Assembly: GCF_002269255.1 (NCBI RefSeq)
Contig: NZ_CP022823.1
Coordinates: 3,038,001 to 3,102,000, forward strand
Reading direction: 5' to 3'
DNA: 64,000 nucleotides
DNA from: Klebsiella quasivariicola
Lineage (GTDB): Bacteria; Pseudomonadota; Gammaproteobacteria; Enterobacterales; Enterobacteriaceae
Of this stretch, positions 27,315 to 35,821 are shown one piece after another. A program made the translations under genes and the position numbers. Position 1 is the stretch's first letter. Every line of letters starts with the position of its first letter. Below the pieces are notes generated by a model. It had not been told where the DNA came from, made no database searches, and worked only from the letters and a program-made list of their open reading frames with translations.

Positions 27315-28265
27315 TTAACCCGCGGTAAAATCGAGCAGGATTTTACCGCCTCTGCCCGGCTGGCCGGCGGCGGCAATCGCCTCCCGCCAGTCGTTCAACG
27401 CGATTCGCCGGGCCGGCGGCTGCGTGGTCATCGGCAGGCGCTGCCAGATTTCGTCGAACGCCGCCCGCCACGCCGCCACGCTGAGTGTTGGCAACGCCTC
27501 CCGCAGATGAAACTTGCGCACCGTCGCGCAACCGCGCGTCTGGGTCAGCGGCCGCCCGGATAACAGCCCATAGGAGATCAGGGTCGACGATGCGGGCAAC
27601 ACCGACAGCAGCGTATTCGCCAGTTCGCCGCCCACCGCGTCAAACACCAGATCGCTGTGCTGGCTGACCTTCTCCATCAGCGCCCGGTCGGTATCGAGGA
27701 TCGGATAGATCCCGGACTGTTCCAGGCGCGCCCGGTGCTGCGGCGAGCGAATAATCCCGCTCACCGAGCGGGCGCCCATCGCCAGCGCCCACTGCCCCAG
27801 CAGGCTGGCGCAGGAGGAGGATGCCGCGGTCAGCAAGAGGTGTTTTCCGGCAACCGGCCAGCGCCTGAGCATCAGCATCGCGGTCAGCGGATTGATATAC
27901 CCACGGGCGGCCAGCAGATCGTCCACCGCGGGCGGCACCGGCACCAGCCAGGTCTCATCCAGATCGATAAACCGCTGCCAGGTGCCGCCTCCGCGCAGAG
28001 GCAGCACCCGCTGGCCGGCGGTCAGCCGGCTGCCGTATGGCGCGGCGACCACCTCGCCAAGGCCTTCATAGCCGGCGACGGCCGGCAGTCGGGTACGGTG
28101 GCGATAGGCGCCGGTCACGGGGATCAGATCCGAAGGATTCACCGGGGCATAGCGCATCCTGACCCGCACTCGTCCGCCCGCCAGCGGCGCCAGCGGCGTG
28201 CGTTGCAGGGTCAGCACCGCGGCCGGCGGCCCGTAGCGGTCATAAACAATAGCGTCGTTGAACAT
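27315..28265 (-). CDS. MDR-family (zinc-type alcohol dehydrogenase-like) NAD(P)H oxidoreductase
   Basis: 316 residues from the ATG at 28265, which has a GGAG site eight bases upstream. The GroES-like N-domain (MRYAPVNPSDLIPVTGAYRHRTRLPAVAGYEGLGEVVA) and Rossmann domain match the quinone reductase / enoyl-reductase side of the MDR superfamily. The nucleotide-binding loop is degenerate (LLTAASSSCASLLGQWALAMGA in place of a clean GxGxxG). The structural-zinc Cys cluster is absent. Same strand as the PhyH gene upstream, but a hairpin lies between them, so it may be read at lower level or alone. Substrate unknown. Confidence 0.8.
   Translation of the reverse strand: MFNDAIVYDRYGPPAAVLTLQRTPLAPLAGGRVRVRMRYAPVNPSDLIPVTGAYRHRTRLPAVAGYEGLGEVVAAPYGSRLTAGQRVLPLRGGGTWQRFIDLDETWLVPVPPAVDDLLAARGYINPLTAMLMLRRWPVAGKHLLLTAASSSCASLLGQWALAMGARSVSGIIRSPQHRARLEQSGIYPILDTDRALMEKVSQHSDLVFDAVGGELANTLLSVLPASSTLISYGLLSGRPLTQTRGCATVRKFHLREALPTLSVAAWRAAFDEIWQRLPMTTQPPARRIALNDWREAIAAAGQPGRGGKILLDFTAG
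27322..27349. terminator. Bidirectional terminator hairpin inside the end of the MDR reductase gene
   Basis: GCGGTAAAATC (27322-27332) pairs perfectly over 11 bp with GATTTTACCGC (27339-27349), loop of six. It lies 10 bases after tynA and inside the last 11 codons of the convergent gene. Confidence 0.7.
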
Positions 28266-28287
28266 CGACAGGCTCCAGACAGCGAAA

Positions 28288-28311
28288 GGCGGGATCATAG
28301 CAGATCCCGCC
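28288..28311 (-). terminator. Hairpin after the PhyH gene
   Basis: GGCGGGATC (28288-28296) pairs with GATCCCGCC (28303-28311), loop of six, followed on the minus strand by TTTCGC. Likely end or attenuator of the monooxygenase-RidA-DUF1028-ArgE-PhyH transcript. Confidence 0.65.
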
Positions 28312-28320
28312 GCCGCTGGC

Positions 28321-29139
28321 TCACGCCCGCGGCCAGACCTGGGGGAACAGCGGGGAATCCAGCGGGTCGCCGTCCCGCAGGGTCAGCTGGGGGAATGGTG
28401 GCGACGTCACGCCGCCGCGATCGGCAAAGGCGGCGTCATCCCCAACCCAGCGGGCGGAGAAGACCCGTCGCGCCCGCGCGCCGGGGTTGCCGCGGGCGCC
28501 ATGGACGGTGCGGAAATGAAAGGCCACCGCATCCCCCGGCTCCAGCGCCCAGCTGACGATATCGTACTCGTCCTCATGGGCGTCAATATCCGGCAGGGTG
28601 CTGAACCGGGTGTGCTCGTAAAGCTTAGTGCCATTGAAACGGGTGGGACTGTACTCCTCCTCCCAGCGATGCGACCCGCGAATGCAGCGCAGCGAGGTGG
28701 CTTCCGCCACCGGGTCCAGCGGGATCCAGAAGCTGACGTTCTGCCGGCCCGAAACGCAATAGTAAGGCTGGTCATGATGCCAGGGCGTCACCGTGCTGCC
28801 CCCGGCCGGTTTGACCAGCGTATGTTCATGGAAAAATTTCGCCGTCTGCGACTGCATCAGCGCCGCGGCGATCTCGGCGGCGGCCGACTGGAAGACAAAC
28901 TCGCTAAACGCCGGGATCCGCGACCAGTTGCAGTAGTCCTGAAAAAAAGGCGGCGAGCCATCTTTGGGGATCACCGTGCGCGCATGACCATACTCGCTGG
29001 GGCTGGCCATCAGCGCCGTGACCCCCTCGGCGAGGCGCTCGACCCAGGGGGTAAAGACGCCTTTTAATAACACCGCGCCATCCGCCTGCCAGCGGTCGAT
29101 GGTCGCTTGATCGATGTGGGGAGAGTGTTGATTGTGCAT
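28321..29139 (-). CDS. PhyH-family Fe(II)/2-oxoglutarate dioxygenase (first copy)
   Basis: 272 residues. The facial triad is visible: HxD in TPWHHDQPYYCVSG and the distal His in AFHFRTVHGARGNPGARARR, whose Arg would bind 2-oxoglutarate. The LRCIRGSHRWEEEY segment is typical of phytanoyl-CoA dioxygenase-like proteins, many of which hydroxylate small amino-acid-like molecules and not lipids. An AGGAA site precedes the ATG. It is 24 bases after the ArgE-type gene in the same operon. A second PhyH protein is encoded in the other arm of this cluster. Confidence 0.85.
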   Translation of the reverse strand: MHNQHSPHIDQATIDRWQADGAVLLKGVFTPWVERLAEGVTALMASPSEYGHARTVIPKDGSPPFFQDYCNWSRIPAFSEFVFQSAAAEIAAALMQSQTAKFFHEHTLVKPAGGSTVTPWHHDQPYYCVSGRQNVSFWIPLDPVAEATSLRCIRGSHRWEEEYSPTRFNGTKLYEHTRFSTLPDIDAHEDEYDIVSWALEPGDAVAFHFRTVHGARGNPGARARRVFSARWVGDDAAFADRGGVTSPPFPQLTLRDGDPLDSPLFPQVWPRA

Positions 29140-29163
29140 CGCTTGGGTTCCTGTGTTGAGGGA

Positions 29164-30321
29164 TCAGGTGAGCGGTTCCGCGGGTTCGGCACGCATCCAC
29201 GCGCAAAGCTGGCGCAGCATCGTCATACAGCGCTCGGTCTGCGCGATGCTGATGTACTCATCGGCTTTATGGCCCTGGGCCATGCTGCCCGGCCCGCAGA
29301 CCAGGGTCGCGACGCCCATCTCATCGAACAGCCCCCCTTCGGTGCCGAACGCCACGGTGGAGAAGCGATCGCTGCCGCACCACTGCGCCAGCCAGCGGGC
29401 GAAGTCGGACTGCGGATCGCTGAGCAGCGGTGGATAGTGGCTTAACAGCTGGAACTGGATGTCGCTCCCGCTGCCGACCCGGCGCATCTCAGGCAGCAGC
29501 TGGCGACGGGCGTAGGCCGCCAGCGCCTCGGTGACCGCTTCGGGACGCATCCCCGGCAGGTAGCGGATCTCAAAATCAAAGCGGCAGGACTGCGGAACAA
29601 TGTTCAGCGCCGCCCCACCCTGAATGGTGCCCACCTGCAGCGTGCTGAAGGGCGGCGAAAAGCGGCTGTCCTGCTGCCGGGCCAGACGCGCGCCCAGCCG
29701 ATCCAGATGGTTGATCAGCCTCGCCGCGTAGCGGATAGCGTTCACCCCCTGCGGGGCATAGGCCGAATGGCAGGCCTGCCCCTCGATGCAGCAGCGCATG
29801 GCCAGTTTGCCTTTATGTCCGAACACCGGCTGCATCTCCGTCGGCTCGCCGATGAGGCACAGCGCCGGTTTCTCCGGTGAGGCCTGCAGAAAATCCACCA
29901 GGCTGCGCACGCCGAGACAGCCGACCTCTTCGTCATAAGAGAAGGCCAGATGCAGTGGCATGCGCAGCGGCGCCGCCAGAAAGTCATCCACTGCCGCCAG
30001 CACGCAGGCGAGAAACCCCTTCATATCAGCGCTGCCGCGGCCATAGTAGCGGCCATCGCGCTCGGTCAGGCTGAACGGCGGCACGCTCCAGGCCTGGCCG
30101 TCCACCGGGACCACGTCGGTGTGGCCCGAGAGCATTACCCCACCGCCACCGGACGGCCCCAGCCGGGCGTAGAGATTGGCCTTGCCGCCCGACGGGTCAT
30201 AAAAACGACGCGACGCCACGCCGCGGTCAGCGAGAAAATCGGCGATCCAGTCGATCATCGCCAGGTTCGAATGGCGGCTGGTGGTATCAAAGGCCAGCAG
30301 CGCGGCGAGGATGTTATTCAT
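29164..30321 (-). CDS. M20-family deacylase (ArgE/acetylornithine deacetylase-like)
   Basis: 385 residues from the ATG at 30321, which overlaps the end of the DUF1028 gene by 8 bases; the longer frame to 30450 only reads through that gene. Metal-binding motifs are SGHTDVVPVDGQ, YGRGSADMKGF, YDEEVGCLG, LIGEPTEMQPV and the final GPGSMAQGHKADEYI. The dimerisation-domain His is in QACHSAYAPQG. The family removes acyl groups from N-acyl amino acids. ArgE proper is not expected here, since arginine genes are not nearby; the context suggests a catabolic N-acyl or peptide-like substrate. Confidence 0.87.
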   Translation of the reverse strand: MNNILAALLAFDTTSRHSNLAMIDWIADFLADRGVASRRFYDPSGGKANLYARLGPSGGGGVMLSGHTDVVPVDGQAWSVPPFSLTERDGRYYGRGSADMKGFLACVLAAVDDFLAAPLRMPLHLAFSYDEEVGCLGVRSLVDFLQASPEKPALCLIGEPTEMQPVFGHKGKLAMRCCIEGQACHSAYAPQGVNAIRYAARLINHLDRLGARLARQQDSRFSPPFSTLQVGTIQGGAALNIVPQSCRFDFEIRYLPGMRPEAVTEALAAYARRQLLPEMRRVGSGSDIQFQLLSHYPPLLSDPQSDFARWLAQWCGSDRFSTVAFGTEGGLFDEMGVATLVCGPGSMAQGHKADEYISIAQTERCMTMLRQLCAWMRAEPAEPLT

Positions 30322-30988
30322 CGCCGGGGACGCCATAGGCGGGCGCCTCGCGCGGGTCGAGCGCCCGGGTAATATAGGCGTCCATTTGCGGCTCCCAGGC
30401 CAGCCACAGTTGCTCAAGGGCCGCCAGCGGATCCGTCTCCGCCCAGTCAATGCGCAGATCGACCACCGGCCACGGGTAATCGTCCACCACCTTCACCGCC
30501 GCCGAGTGGACCGGGCCGGCCTCGCCCCCGGCGGCAATCCCTGCGCGCAGCCCGGCCAGCAGCCGGCTGGCCAGTTCACCGGTGGCCGCCTCGAAGGCGG
30601 CCACCATCGCGGCGATCACCTCGTGACTGGCCAGCATGTTGCCCGCCGCCACGCAGTTATCCCCCGCCAGGGTGCCGCCGATCCCGAGAGTATGTTCCCC
30701 GCTGAACACCGCCACTTCACCGTTGACGTCAATCGCCGCGACCTGGCGATATTCGCGGAAGCGGTCCTCCGCCAGAGCCTGCTTCAGGGCCTGCCCAACG
30801 CTGGCCCCCGCCTCGAGCGCGCTGAGGATCTGCGGCCCCAGCGACGGTAACGTGATGTTCTGACTGGCGACCGCGCCAACGCCAGGCAATAGCCACGGAC
30901 AACGCGATCCCACGGCCATGCTTGACGAACTAATGGCAATGCCCAGCTGACCTGATTCCGGGCAGCGGGCGCTAATAGAGAGAGTCAT
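30314..30988 (-). CDS. DUF1028 (Ntn-hydrolase-like) protein
   Basis: 224 residues. Typical DUF1028 pattern: MTLSISARCPESGQLGIAISSSSMAVGSRCPW, then VGAVASQNITLPSLGPQIL and GDNCVAAGNMLAS. The family has an Ntn-hydrolase-like fold and is often found beside RidA and peptidase/deacylase genes, but no reaction is established. The start overlaps the RidA stop by four bases. Its end overlaps the ArgE-type gene. Confidence 0.87.
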   Translation of the reverse strand: MTLSISARCPESGQLGIAISSSSMAVGSRCPWLLPGVGAVASQNITLPSLGPQILSALEAGASVGQALKQALAEDRFREYRQVAAIDVNGEVAVFSGEHTLGIGGTLAGDNCVAAGNMLASHEVIAAMVAAFEAATGELASRLLAGLRAGIAAGGEAGPVHSAAVKVVDDYPWPVVDLRIDWAETDPLAALEQLWLAWEPQMDAYITRALDPREAPAYGVPGDE

Positions 30989-31419
30989 TCCGCCGCCTCC
31001 CCCTGCCAGTCGTCGGGGATCACCGCCGTGACGTCAATCTCCATCAGCCACTGTGGCTGCGCGAGGGCCGACACCACCACCCCGGTAGAGATGGGAAAGA
31101 CGCCTTTTAACCATTTGCCCACCTCCTGATAGACCGGCTCGCGATAGCGGGGATCGATCAGATAAGTGGTGGTCTTGACGATATGCGAGAGGTCGCTGCC
31201 GGCCTCTTTCAGCAACTGCGCGACATTCTTCATCGCCTGCTCCGCCTGCGCCCGCGGGTCGCCAAGGCCAATCAGATTGCCGGCGAAATCGGTGCCAACC
31301 TGGCCGCGAACGTAGACGGTATTGCCGGCCCGCACCGCCTGGCACAGATCGTTGTTCAGCGCCTGGTTCGGGTAGGTCTCTTTGGTGTTAAACATGCGAA
31401 TACGGGTATGAGTTGGCAT
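30985..31419 (-). CDS. RidA-family (YjgF/YER057c) protein
   Basis: 144 residues from the ATG at 31419, preceded by GGAG seven bases upstream. RidA-fold motifs are NTVYVRGQVGTDFAGN, QAEQAMKNVAQLLKEAGSDLSHIVKTTTYL and LAQPQWLMEIDVTAVIPD. Canonical RidA hydrolyses reactive enamine/imine intermediates; this is one of the wider subfamilies found in catabolic operons, so its substrate may differ. 24 bases after the monooxygenase gene. Confidence 0.9.
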   Translation of the reverse strand: MPTHTRIRMFNTKETYPNQALNNDLCQAVRAGNTVYVRGQVGTDFAGNLIGLGDPRAQAEQAMKNVAQLLKEAGSDLSHIVKTTTYLIDPRYREPVYQEVGKWLKGVFPISTGVVVSALAQPQWLMEIDVTAVIPDDWQGEAAE

Positions 31420-31443
31420 CAAAGCACTCCTTACGGACAACGG

Positions 31444-32703
31444 TTAACAGGACGGCTGGTAACGCTGGTACTGGCGCTGAATAGCGATCTGGTCGGCAAT
31501 ATATTTGGCATCGTGCCAGACGCCCCAGATAAAGGTGGACCCGCGCCGCGAGAGCCAAGGCAGGCCGAGGAAATAGACGCCCGGCTCCGTCGATACGCCG
31601 CGGTGATGCTGTGGCCGCTGTGCGTCATCGAAGGCGTTGACCTTCAGCCAGCGATAGTCGGTGGTGTAGCCCGTCGCCCAGATGATGGTGCCGATCCCGG
31701 CCTCCGCCAGATTGAGACTGAGCAGCGGGTCGGTAACGCAGGCCGGATCGGGCAGAAATTCGCGGGCGGAGGGCTCTTCGGGCAGGTCCATACCGTTGCG
31801 GGCCACCCACGCGTCCGCGGCGTCGAGCAGCGCAAGGTAGGAGGCATCGCCGCGGCGGATATTCTCCGCCAGGTCGTGGTGAAACAGTGCTTTGTCACCG
31901 TCAAAGCCACGGGTCTGCCCCACTAACGTGACCCCCTGATGCGCCAGCTGGCGAAAATCGACGGTATGGCCGCCGCGCGCGCCGCTCACCGCGATAGTGA
32001 CATGCTCTTTACCCGGCGCATTGGCCGCGGCATCCCACATTCCCAGCACCCCGAGCCACCAGCAAAAATCGCGCTGACGATAGCGACGCGGCGGGCGGTC
32101 GTGCGCTCCCACCGACAGCCACACCGCGCGTCCGGCTCGCTGTAGCTCATCGGCAATCTGCACGCCGGAGGAACCTGCGCCAATCACCAGCACACCGCCC
32201 TCCGGTAGCTGCTGCGGGTTAAAATAGTGCGCGGAGTGGAGCTGGTGAATAGCCGGACTCTGCGGGGCGATGGCCGGGATCGCTGGCCGCTGAAACGGCC
32301 CGGTGGCCGCCACGATGCGCTGCGCTTCAATCACCCCCTGCGAGGTGTCGACACGAAAGCCCGGCCGTCCGACGAGGCGTTCGGCGCTGAAGACCTCCAC
32401 CCCGGTACGGATCGGCGCATTGAAGCTGCGGGCATAGGCGGCAAAATAGTCTGCCACCTGCTCTTTGCCGACAAAGCTGTCTGCCGGGCAGTCCGGGAAC
32501 ACCATGCCCGGGAACCGATCGTGCCAGGCCGGACCGTTGGCGACCAGCGAATCCCAGCGTCCGCTGCGCCAGGCCTGGGCAATACCCTGCTTTTCCAGCA
32601 CCAGGTGGGGGATATCCAGCCGGGTCAGATGCTCGCTCATGGCGACGCCCGCCTGCCCCGCGCCCACCACCAGGGTATCGATCTCGGTAATCTGTTCAGT
32701 CAT
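31444..32703 (-). CDS. Flavin-containing monooxygenase (FMO/Baeyer-Villiger-like)
   Basis: 419 residues from the ATG at 32703 with AAGGA upstream; a TTG start at 32718 is less likely. The FAD-binding GxGxxG is VVGAGQAGVAMSEHL near the N-terminus and the second nucleotide motif is VIGAGSSGVQIADEL near residue 165. WATGYTTDYRWL near the C-terminus is the conserved ATG motif. Such enzymes N- or S-oxygenate small molecules or hydroxylate amines with NADPH and O2. First gene of the minus-strand operon, with its own TATAAT promoter upstream. Confidence 0.87.
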   Translation of the reverse strand: MTEQITEIDTLVVGAGQAGVAMSEHLTRLDIPHLVLEKQGIAQAWRSGRWDSLVANGPAWHDRFPGMVFPDCPADSFVGKEQVADYFAAYARSFNAPIRTGVEVFSAERLVGRPGFRVDTSQGVIEAQRIVAATGPFQRPAIPAIAPQSPAIHQLHSAHYFNPQQLPEGGVLVIGAGSSGVQIADELQRAGRAVWLSVGAHDRPPRRYRQRDFCWWLGVLGMWDAAANAPGKEHVTIAVSGARGGHTVDFRQLAHQGVTLVGQTRGFDGDKALFHHDLAENIRRGDASYLALLDAADAWVARNGMDLPEEPSAREFLPDPACVTDPLLSLNLAEAGIGTIIWATGYTTDYRWLKVNAFDDAQRPQHHRGVSTEPGVYFLGLPWLSRRGSTFIWGVWHDAKYIADQIAIQRQYQRYQPSC

Positions 32704-32788
32704 TTCGCTATCCTTCAAGCACAGTTGCCGACGACGTCGCCGGAATTGACGGCTTTCAGGTTATTTAACTGTGACGAATTGGTAAAAT

Positions 32789-32794
32789 ATTATA
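32789..32794 (-). promoter_or_regulatory. Promoter candidate of the monooxygenase operon
   Basis: A consensus TATAAT on the minus strand, about 86 bases before the ATG at 32703 and after the LysR terminator. The matching -35 position (AAATTC) is poor, suiting an activator-dependent promoter. Confidence 0.45.
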
Positions 32795-32836
32795 AAACGA
32801 TCGACTGAATAGAATTTTGCGAGGCTGAGTGACGAC

Positions 32837-32871
32837 AAAAAATAATGCCTGCCGCATCGACAGGCGTTATT
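32837..32871 (-). terminator. Intrinsic terminator of the LysR gene
   Basis: AATAATGCCTG (32841-32851) pairs with CAGGCGTTATT (32861-32871) with one G-T pair, followed on the minus strand by a T-run. It touches the LysR stop codon. Confidence 0.75.
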
Positions 32872-33786
32872 TCAGGCGTGAGTTGGGGTTAATTCAATAC
32901 TGCGACAATAATCCATAAACAGTTGCGTCGGCCGCGTGGGTTCATTATTTGCGAGATGCGCCATAATTAAGGTCGAGGCGGGCATCTCATCGGCAATATC
33001 CCGCTGCACCACCCTTTCGCCATCATAGGTCATATCGCAGCAGGGCCGGGTGACCAGCACCGAAAAACCCAGCCCCTGGCCCACCATACAGCGCACCATT
33101 TCAATGGAGGGGGAGCTGTAAGCCACTTCCGGGTGATAACCCTTTTCCTTAAAGATGGAGATAAAATAATTTTTACTCGGGACCGCATCGAGGAGGATCA
33201 TCGGTTCGCGGCTCAGCTCCTGCAGCGTCACCTGCGCCTTTTGCGCCAGCGGATGCGCGGCGGGCAGCAGTGCGTAGGGTTTATGCGGGGCATTGAGCCG
33301 CTCTTTATTGATCGAATGACCAAGCTCCAGATCGTAAACCAGCGCCAGGTCGAAGCGGCCGCGGTGCAGGCCATGCATCAGCTCATGCTGTTCGCCGTCG
33401 TACAACTGCAGGGTGATGTCCGGGTAGCATTTTTTAAACCCGGCCACCAGCTTCGGCATATACAGCGGGGCCACCGATTCAAAGCAACCGATGGAGATCA
33501 TGCCAGAAACCAGCTCTTTATCCGCTCGCGAATTCTGTTCGAACTCCCAGGACAGGCGCAGCAACTCTTTCGCTTTATCGTAGATCCGCCGGCCGCTGGA
33601 GGTGAGCGAAACGCCCTGCGCATGGTGGCGAATAAACAGCTGCTGGTCGAAGGTGCTCTCCAGATTCTTGATGGCAATCGAAATCGACGGCTGCGCAATG
33701 TGCAGCTGGCGGGAGGCCTCGGCGATACTCTCCGTCTCCACCACGGTGACGAAATATTTGAGCTGCTTCAGGGTAAATCGGTTCAT
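32872..33786 (-). CDS. LysR-family regulator of the accessory cluster
   Basis: 304 residues from the ATG at 33786, the usual LTTR length. The winged HTH is MNRFTLKQLKYFVTVVETESIAEASRQLHIAQPSISIAIKNLESTFDQQLF. The effector domain follows. It lies between the two arms of the cluster and is divergent from the transporter operon, the classic arrangement for an LTTR controlling its neighbours. The ligand is probably the transported compound or a product of it. Confidence 0.88.
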   Translation of the reverse strand: MNRFTLKQLKYFVTVVETESIAEASRQLHIAQPSISIAIKNLESTFDQQLFIRHHAQGVSLTSSGRRIYDKAKELLRLSWEFEQNSRADKELVSGMISIGCFESVAPLYMPKLVAGFKKCYPDITLQLYDGEQHELMHGLHRGRFDLALVYDLELGHSINKERLNAPHKPYALLPAAHPLAQKAQVTLQELSREPMILLDAVPSKNYFISIFKEKGYHPEVAYSSPSIEMVRCMVGQGLGFSVLVTRPCCDMTYDGERVVQRDIADEMPASTLIMAHLANNEPTRPTQLFMDYCRSIELTPTHA

Positions 33787-34274
33787 AGCATCACCATTGA
33801 TAAAATATGGTCCGGCGCACAGGCGGAATAGTTTTCCTCTACGTCGCAAGCAATCCGCGTGCCACCCGCGGAAAAGAGCGGCGCATTGCCCGCCAGGGGG
33901 CAACAATATTTTTTATCGCTCTGCGTCTGCATCGTTTATTTCCGCCGTTGCACCATCATGCATCACGCTGCACATTGGGCAGGCAGCGGTCGCCCCAGTT
34001 TCGCGCAAAATACCTTTCCCCCACAAAATAGAGTTATTGAATTACAGTCATTGTTTTTAAATTGTTTACGCAAAGTATCTTAACAATCACTTTAAATTCC
34101 ATATCGTTAATATCGCTGTATAGTTTTTTTAAACTTAAAGGCCAAAAATTTACTAATTGCCTCTGAAAGCTTCCTGCCAGCATAGTGTATTCGCACGATG
34201 AATAACGGTGGCGCCCCATTACGGCACAGCCGAGCCACTTTCATTTTTGATAATTATGACGAGTGAAATAGCCC
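33787..34274. promoter_or_regulatory. Divergent promoter region between LysR and transporter operons (488 bases, no gene)
   Basis: No supported coding frame. The part from about 34020 to 34180 is markedly AT-rich and carries short ATATCG direct repeats; LysR-type binding (T-N11-A) is plausible there but I cannot point to one convincing site. Confidence 0.5.
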
Positions 34275-35795
34275 ATGACGTTTAACTGGAACTACATGTT
34301 AAGCCTGCTCAGCGATGCCGATTTTTGGTGGGCCACCTGGACCGTCATTAAATTAAGTCTGCTGACCTGGGGCTGCAGTATTGTGCTCGGATTTATTCTG
34401 GCGCTGGCCAAACAGTCGCCGCGCGGCTGGTTATCCACCCCTGCCCGGCTGTATATTTGGTTATTTCGCAGTATGCCGCTGCTGGTCCTGCTGATTTTTG
34501 TCTACAACATGCCGCAGGCGCTGCCCTCCTTCGCCCCGGTGCTCAACGATCCCTTCTGGGCCGGCCTGCTGGCGATGGTCCTCAGCGAAGCGGCCTATAT
34601 CGCCGAGATCCACCGCGGCGGGTTGCTCTCCATCCCTCGCGGGCAGAGCGAAGCCGCGCGGGCCCTGGGTTTACGCTACGCCGGGATCCAGTGGCGAGTG
34701 ATCATCCCTCAGGCGCTGCGCGTCGCCCTGCCGGCGCTGGCCAATGAATATATCGCCATCGTGAAGCTCAGTTCGCTGGTGTCGGTGATCTCCCTGACCG
34801 AAATATTGATGGTCGGCCAGCAGCTCTACTCGCAGAACTTTCTGGTCATGGAGACCATGACGGCAGTGGCGCTGTATTACATCTTTATCGTCACGGTGTT
34901 CGATTTTCTGCTGAAACGGCTGGAGAACTACCTTGACGTGACCCAGCGCAACACCGCCCGTCCGGTGGATGCCGAGATGCAGCGGCTGGCCAGCGCCCGC
35001 CGCCCGGCGATGGCGCGCAGCGTTACCCCGAGTCATGAACCGGCGCTGCAGGCCTCTAAGCTGCATAAGGCCTACAACAACGTCGAAGTGCTGGGGGCGG
35101 TAAGCCTGCAGATCCAGCCCGGCGAGGTGGTCTCGGTCATCGGCCCGTCGGGCTCGGGGAAAACCACCCTCATTCGCCTGCTGAATGGTCTTGAGCAGAT
35201 CGACAACGGTGAAATTCAGATCAACGGCCAACCCTTTATTCACCTCGACCGCCAGGGACAGCAGAAGCCGCGCTTTATGGAGAATGCCGAACATCGCCTG
35301 AACATCGGCATGGTGTTCCAGAGCTTCAACCTGTTCCCGCACCTGACGGTGTTCGGCAATCTGCTGCTGGCCCCGCGCTATCACCGCCTGGCAAGTGACG
35401 CGGAGCTGCGCCAGCACGCCTGCGAACTGCTGCACAAAGTGGGCATGCTGGAGCACGCCTGGAAGTATCCGCACCAGCTCTCCGGCGGTCAGCAGCAGCG
35501 GGTGGCGATCGCCCGCGCCCTGATGATGCGTCCGCAGATCATGCTGTTCGATGAGCCCACCTCGGCGCTGGATCCGGAAAAGGTGAATGAAGTGCTGCAG
35601 GTTATCGAATCCCTGGCCCACGAAGGCATCACCATGGTCATCGTCACCCACGAGATGAACTTCGCCTTCAAAGTATCCGACCGGATCGTGTTTATGGAGA
35701 AAGGCCGGGTGGTGTGCGATGACACGCCGCAGGCGATGCGCAGCGGGCAACACCCGCGCGTCGAGGCCTTTCTCAAAGATGTTTCTCTGGCTTAA
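34275..35795 (+). CDS. Fused amino-acid ABC transporter permease + ATPase
   Basis: 506 residues joining two normally separate proteins. Residues 1 to about 220 are a HisM/GlnP-type permease with the EAA loop (RGQSEAARALGLRYAGIQWRVIIPQALRVALP). After a linker of about 35 residues comes a HisP/GlnQ-type ATPase: Walker A GPSGSGKT, Q-loop VFQSFNLFPH, signature LSGGQQQR, Walker B IMLFDEP and switch His in VTHEM. The polar amino acid transporter class fits the binding protein encoded two genes downstream. One fused chain would homodimerise to give two permease and two ATPase domains. First gene of the plus-strand operon. Confidence 0.93.
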   Translation: MTFNWNYMLSLLSDADFWWATWTVIKLSLLTWGCSIVLGFILALAKQSPRGWLSTPARLYIWLFRSMPLLVLLIFVYNMPQALPSFAPVLNDPFWAGLLAMVLSEAAYIAEIHRGGLLSIPRGQSEAARALGLRYAGIQWRVIIPQALRVALPALANEYIAIVKLSSLVSVISLTEILMVGQQLYSQNFLVMETMTAVALYYIFIVTVFDFLLKRLENYLDVTQRNTARPVDAEMQRLASARRPAMARSVTPSHEPALQASKLHKAYNNVEVLGAVSLQIQPGEVVSVIGPSGSGKTTLIRLLNGLEQIDNGEIQINGQPFIHLDRQGQQKPRFMENAEHRLNIGMVFQSFNLFPHLTVFGNLLLAPRYHRLASDAELRQHACELLHKVGMLEHAWKYPHQLSGGQQQRVAIARALMMRPQIMLFDEPTSALDPEKVNEVLQVIESLAHEGITMVIVTHEMNFAFKVSDRIVFMEKGRVVCDDTPQAMRSGQHPRVEAFLKDVSLA

Positions 35796-35821
35796 CTATC
35801 GGGACGTGAAGAGGAAAAATT

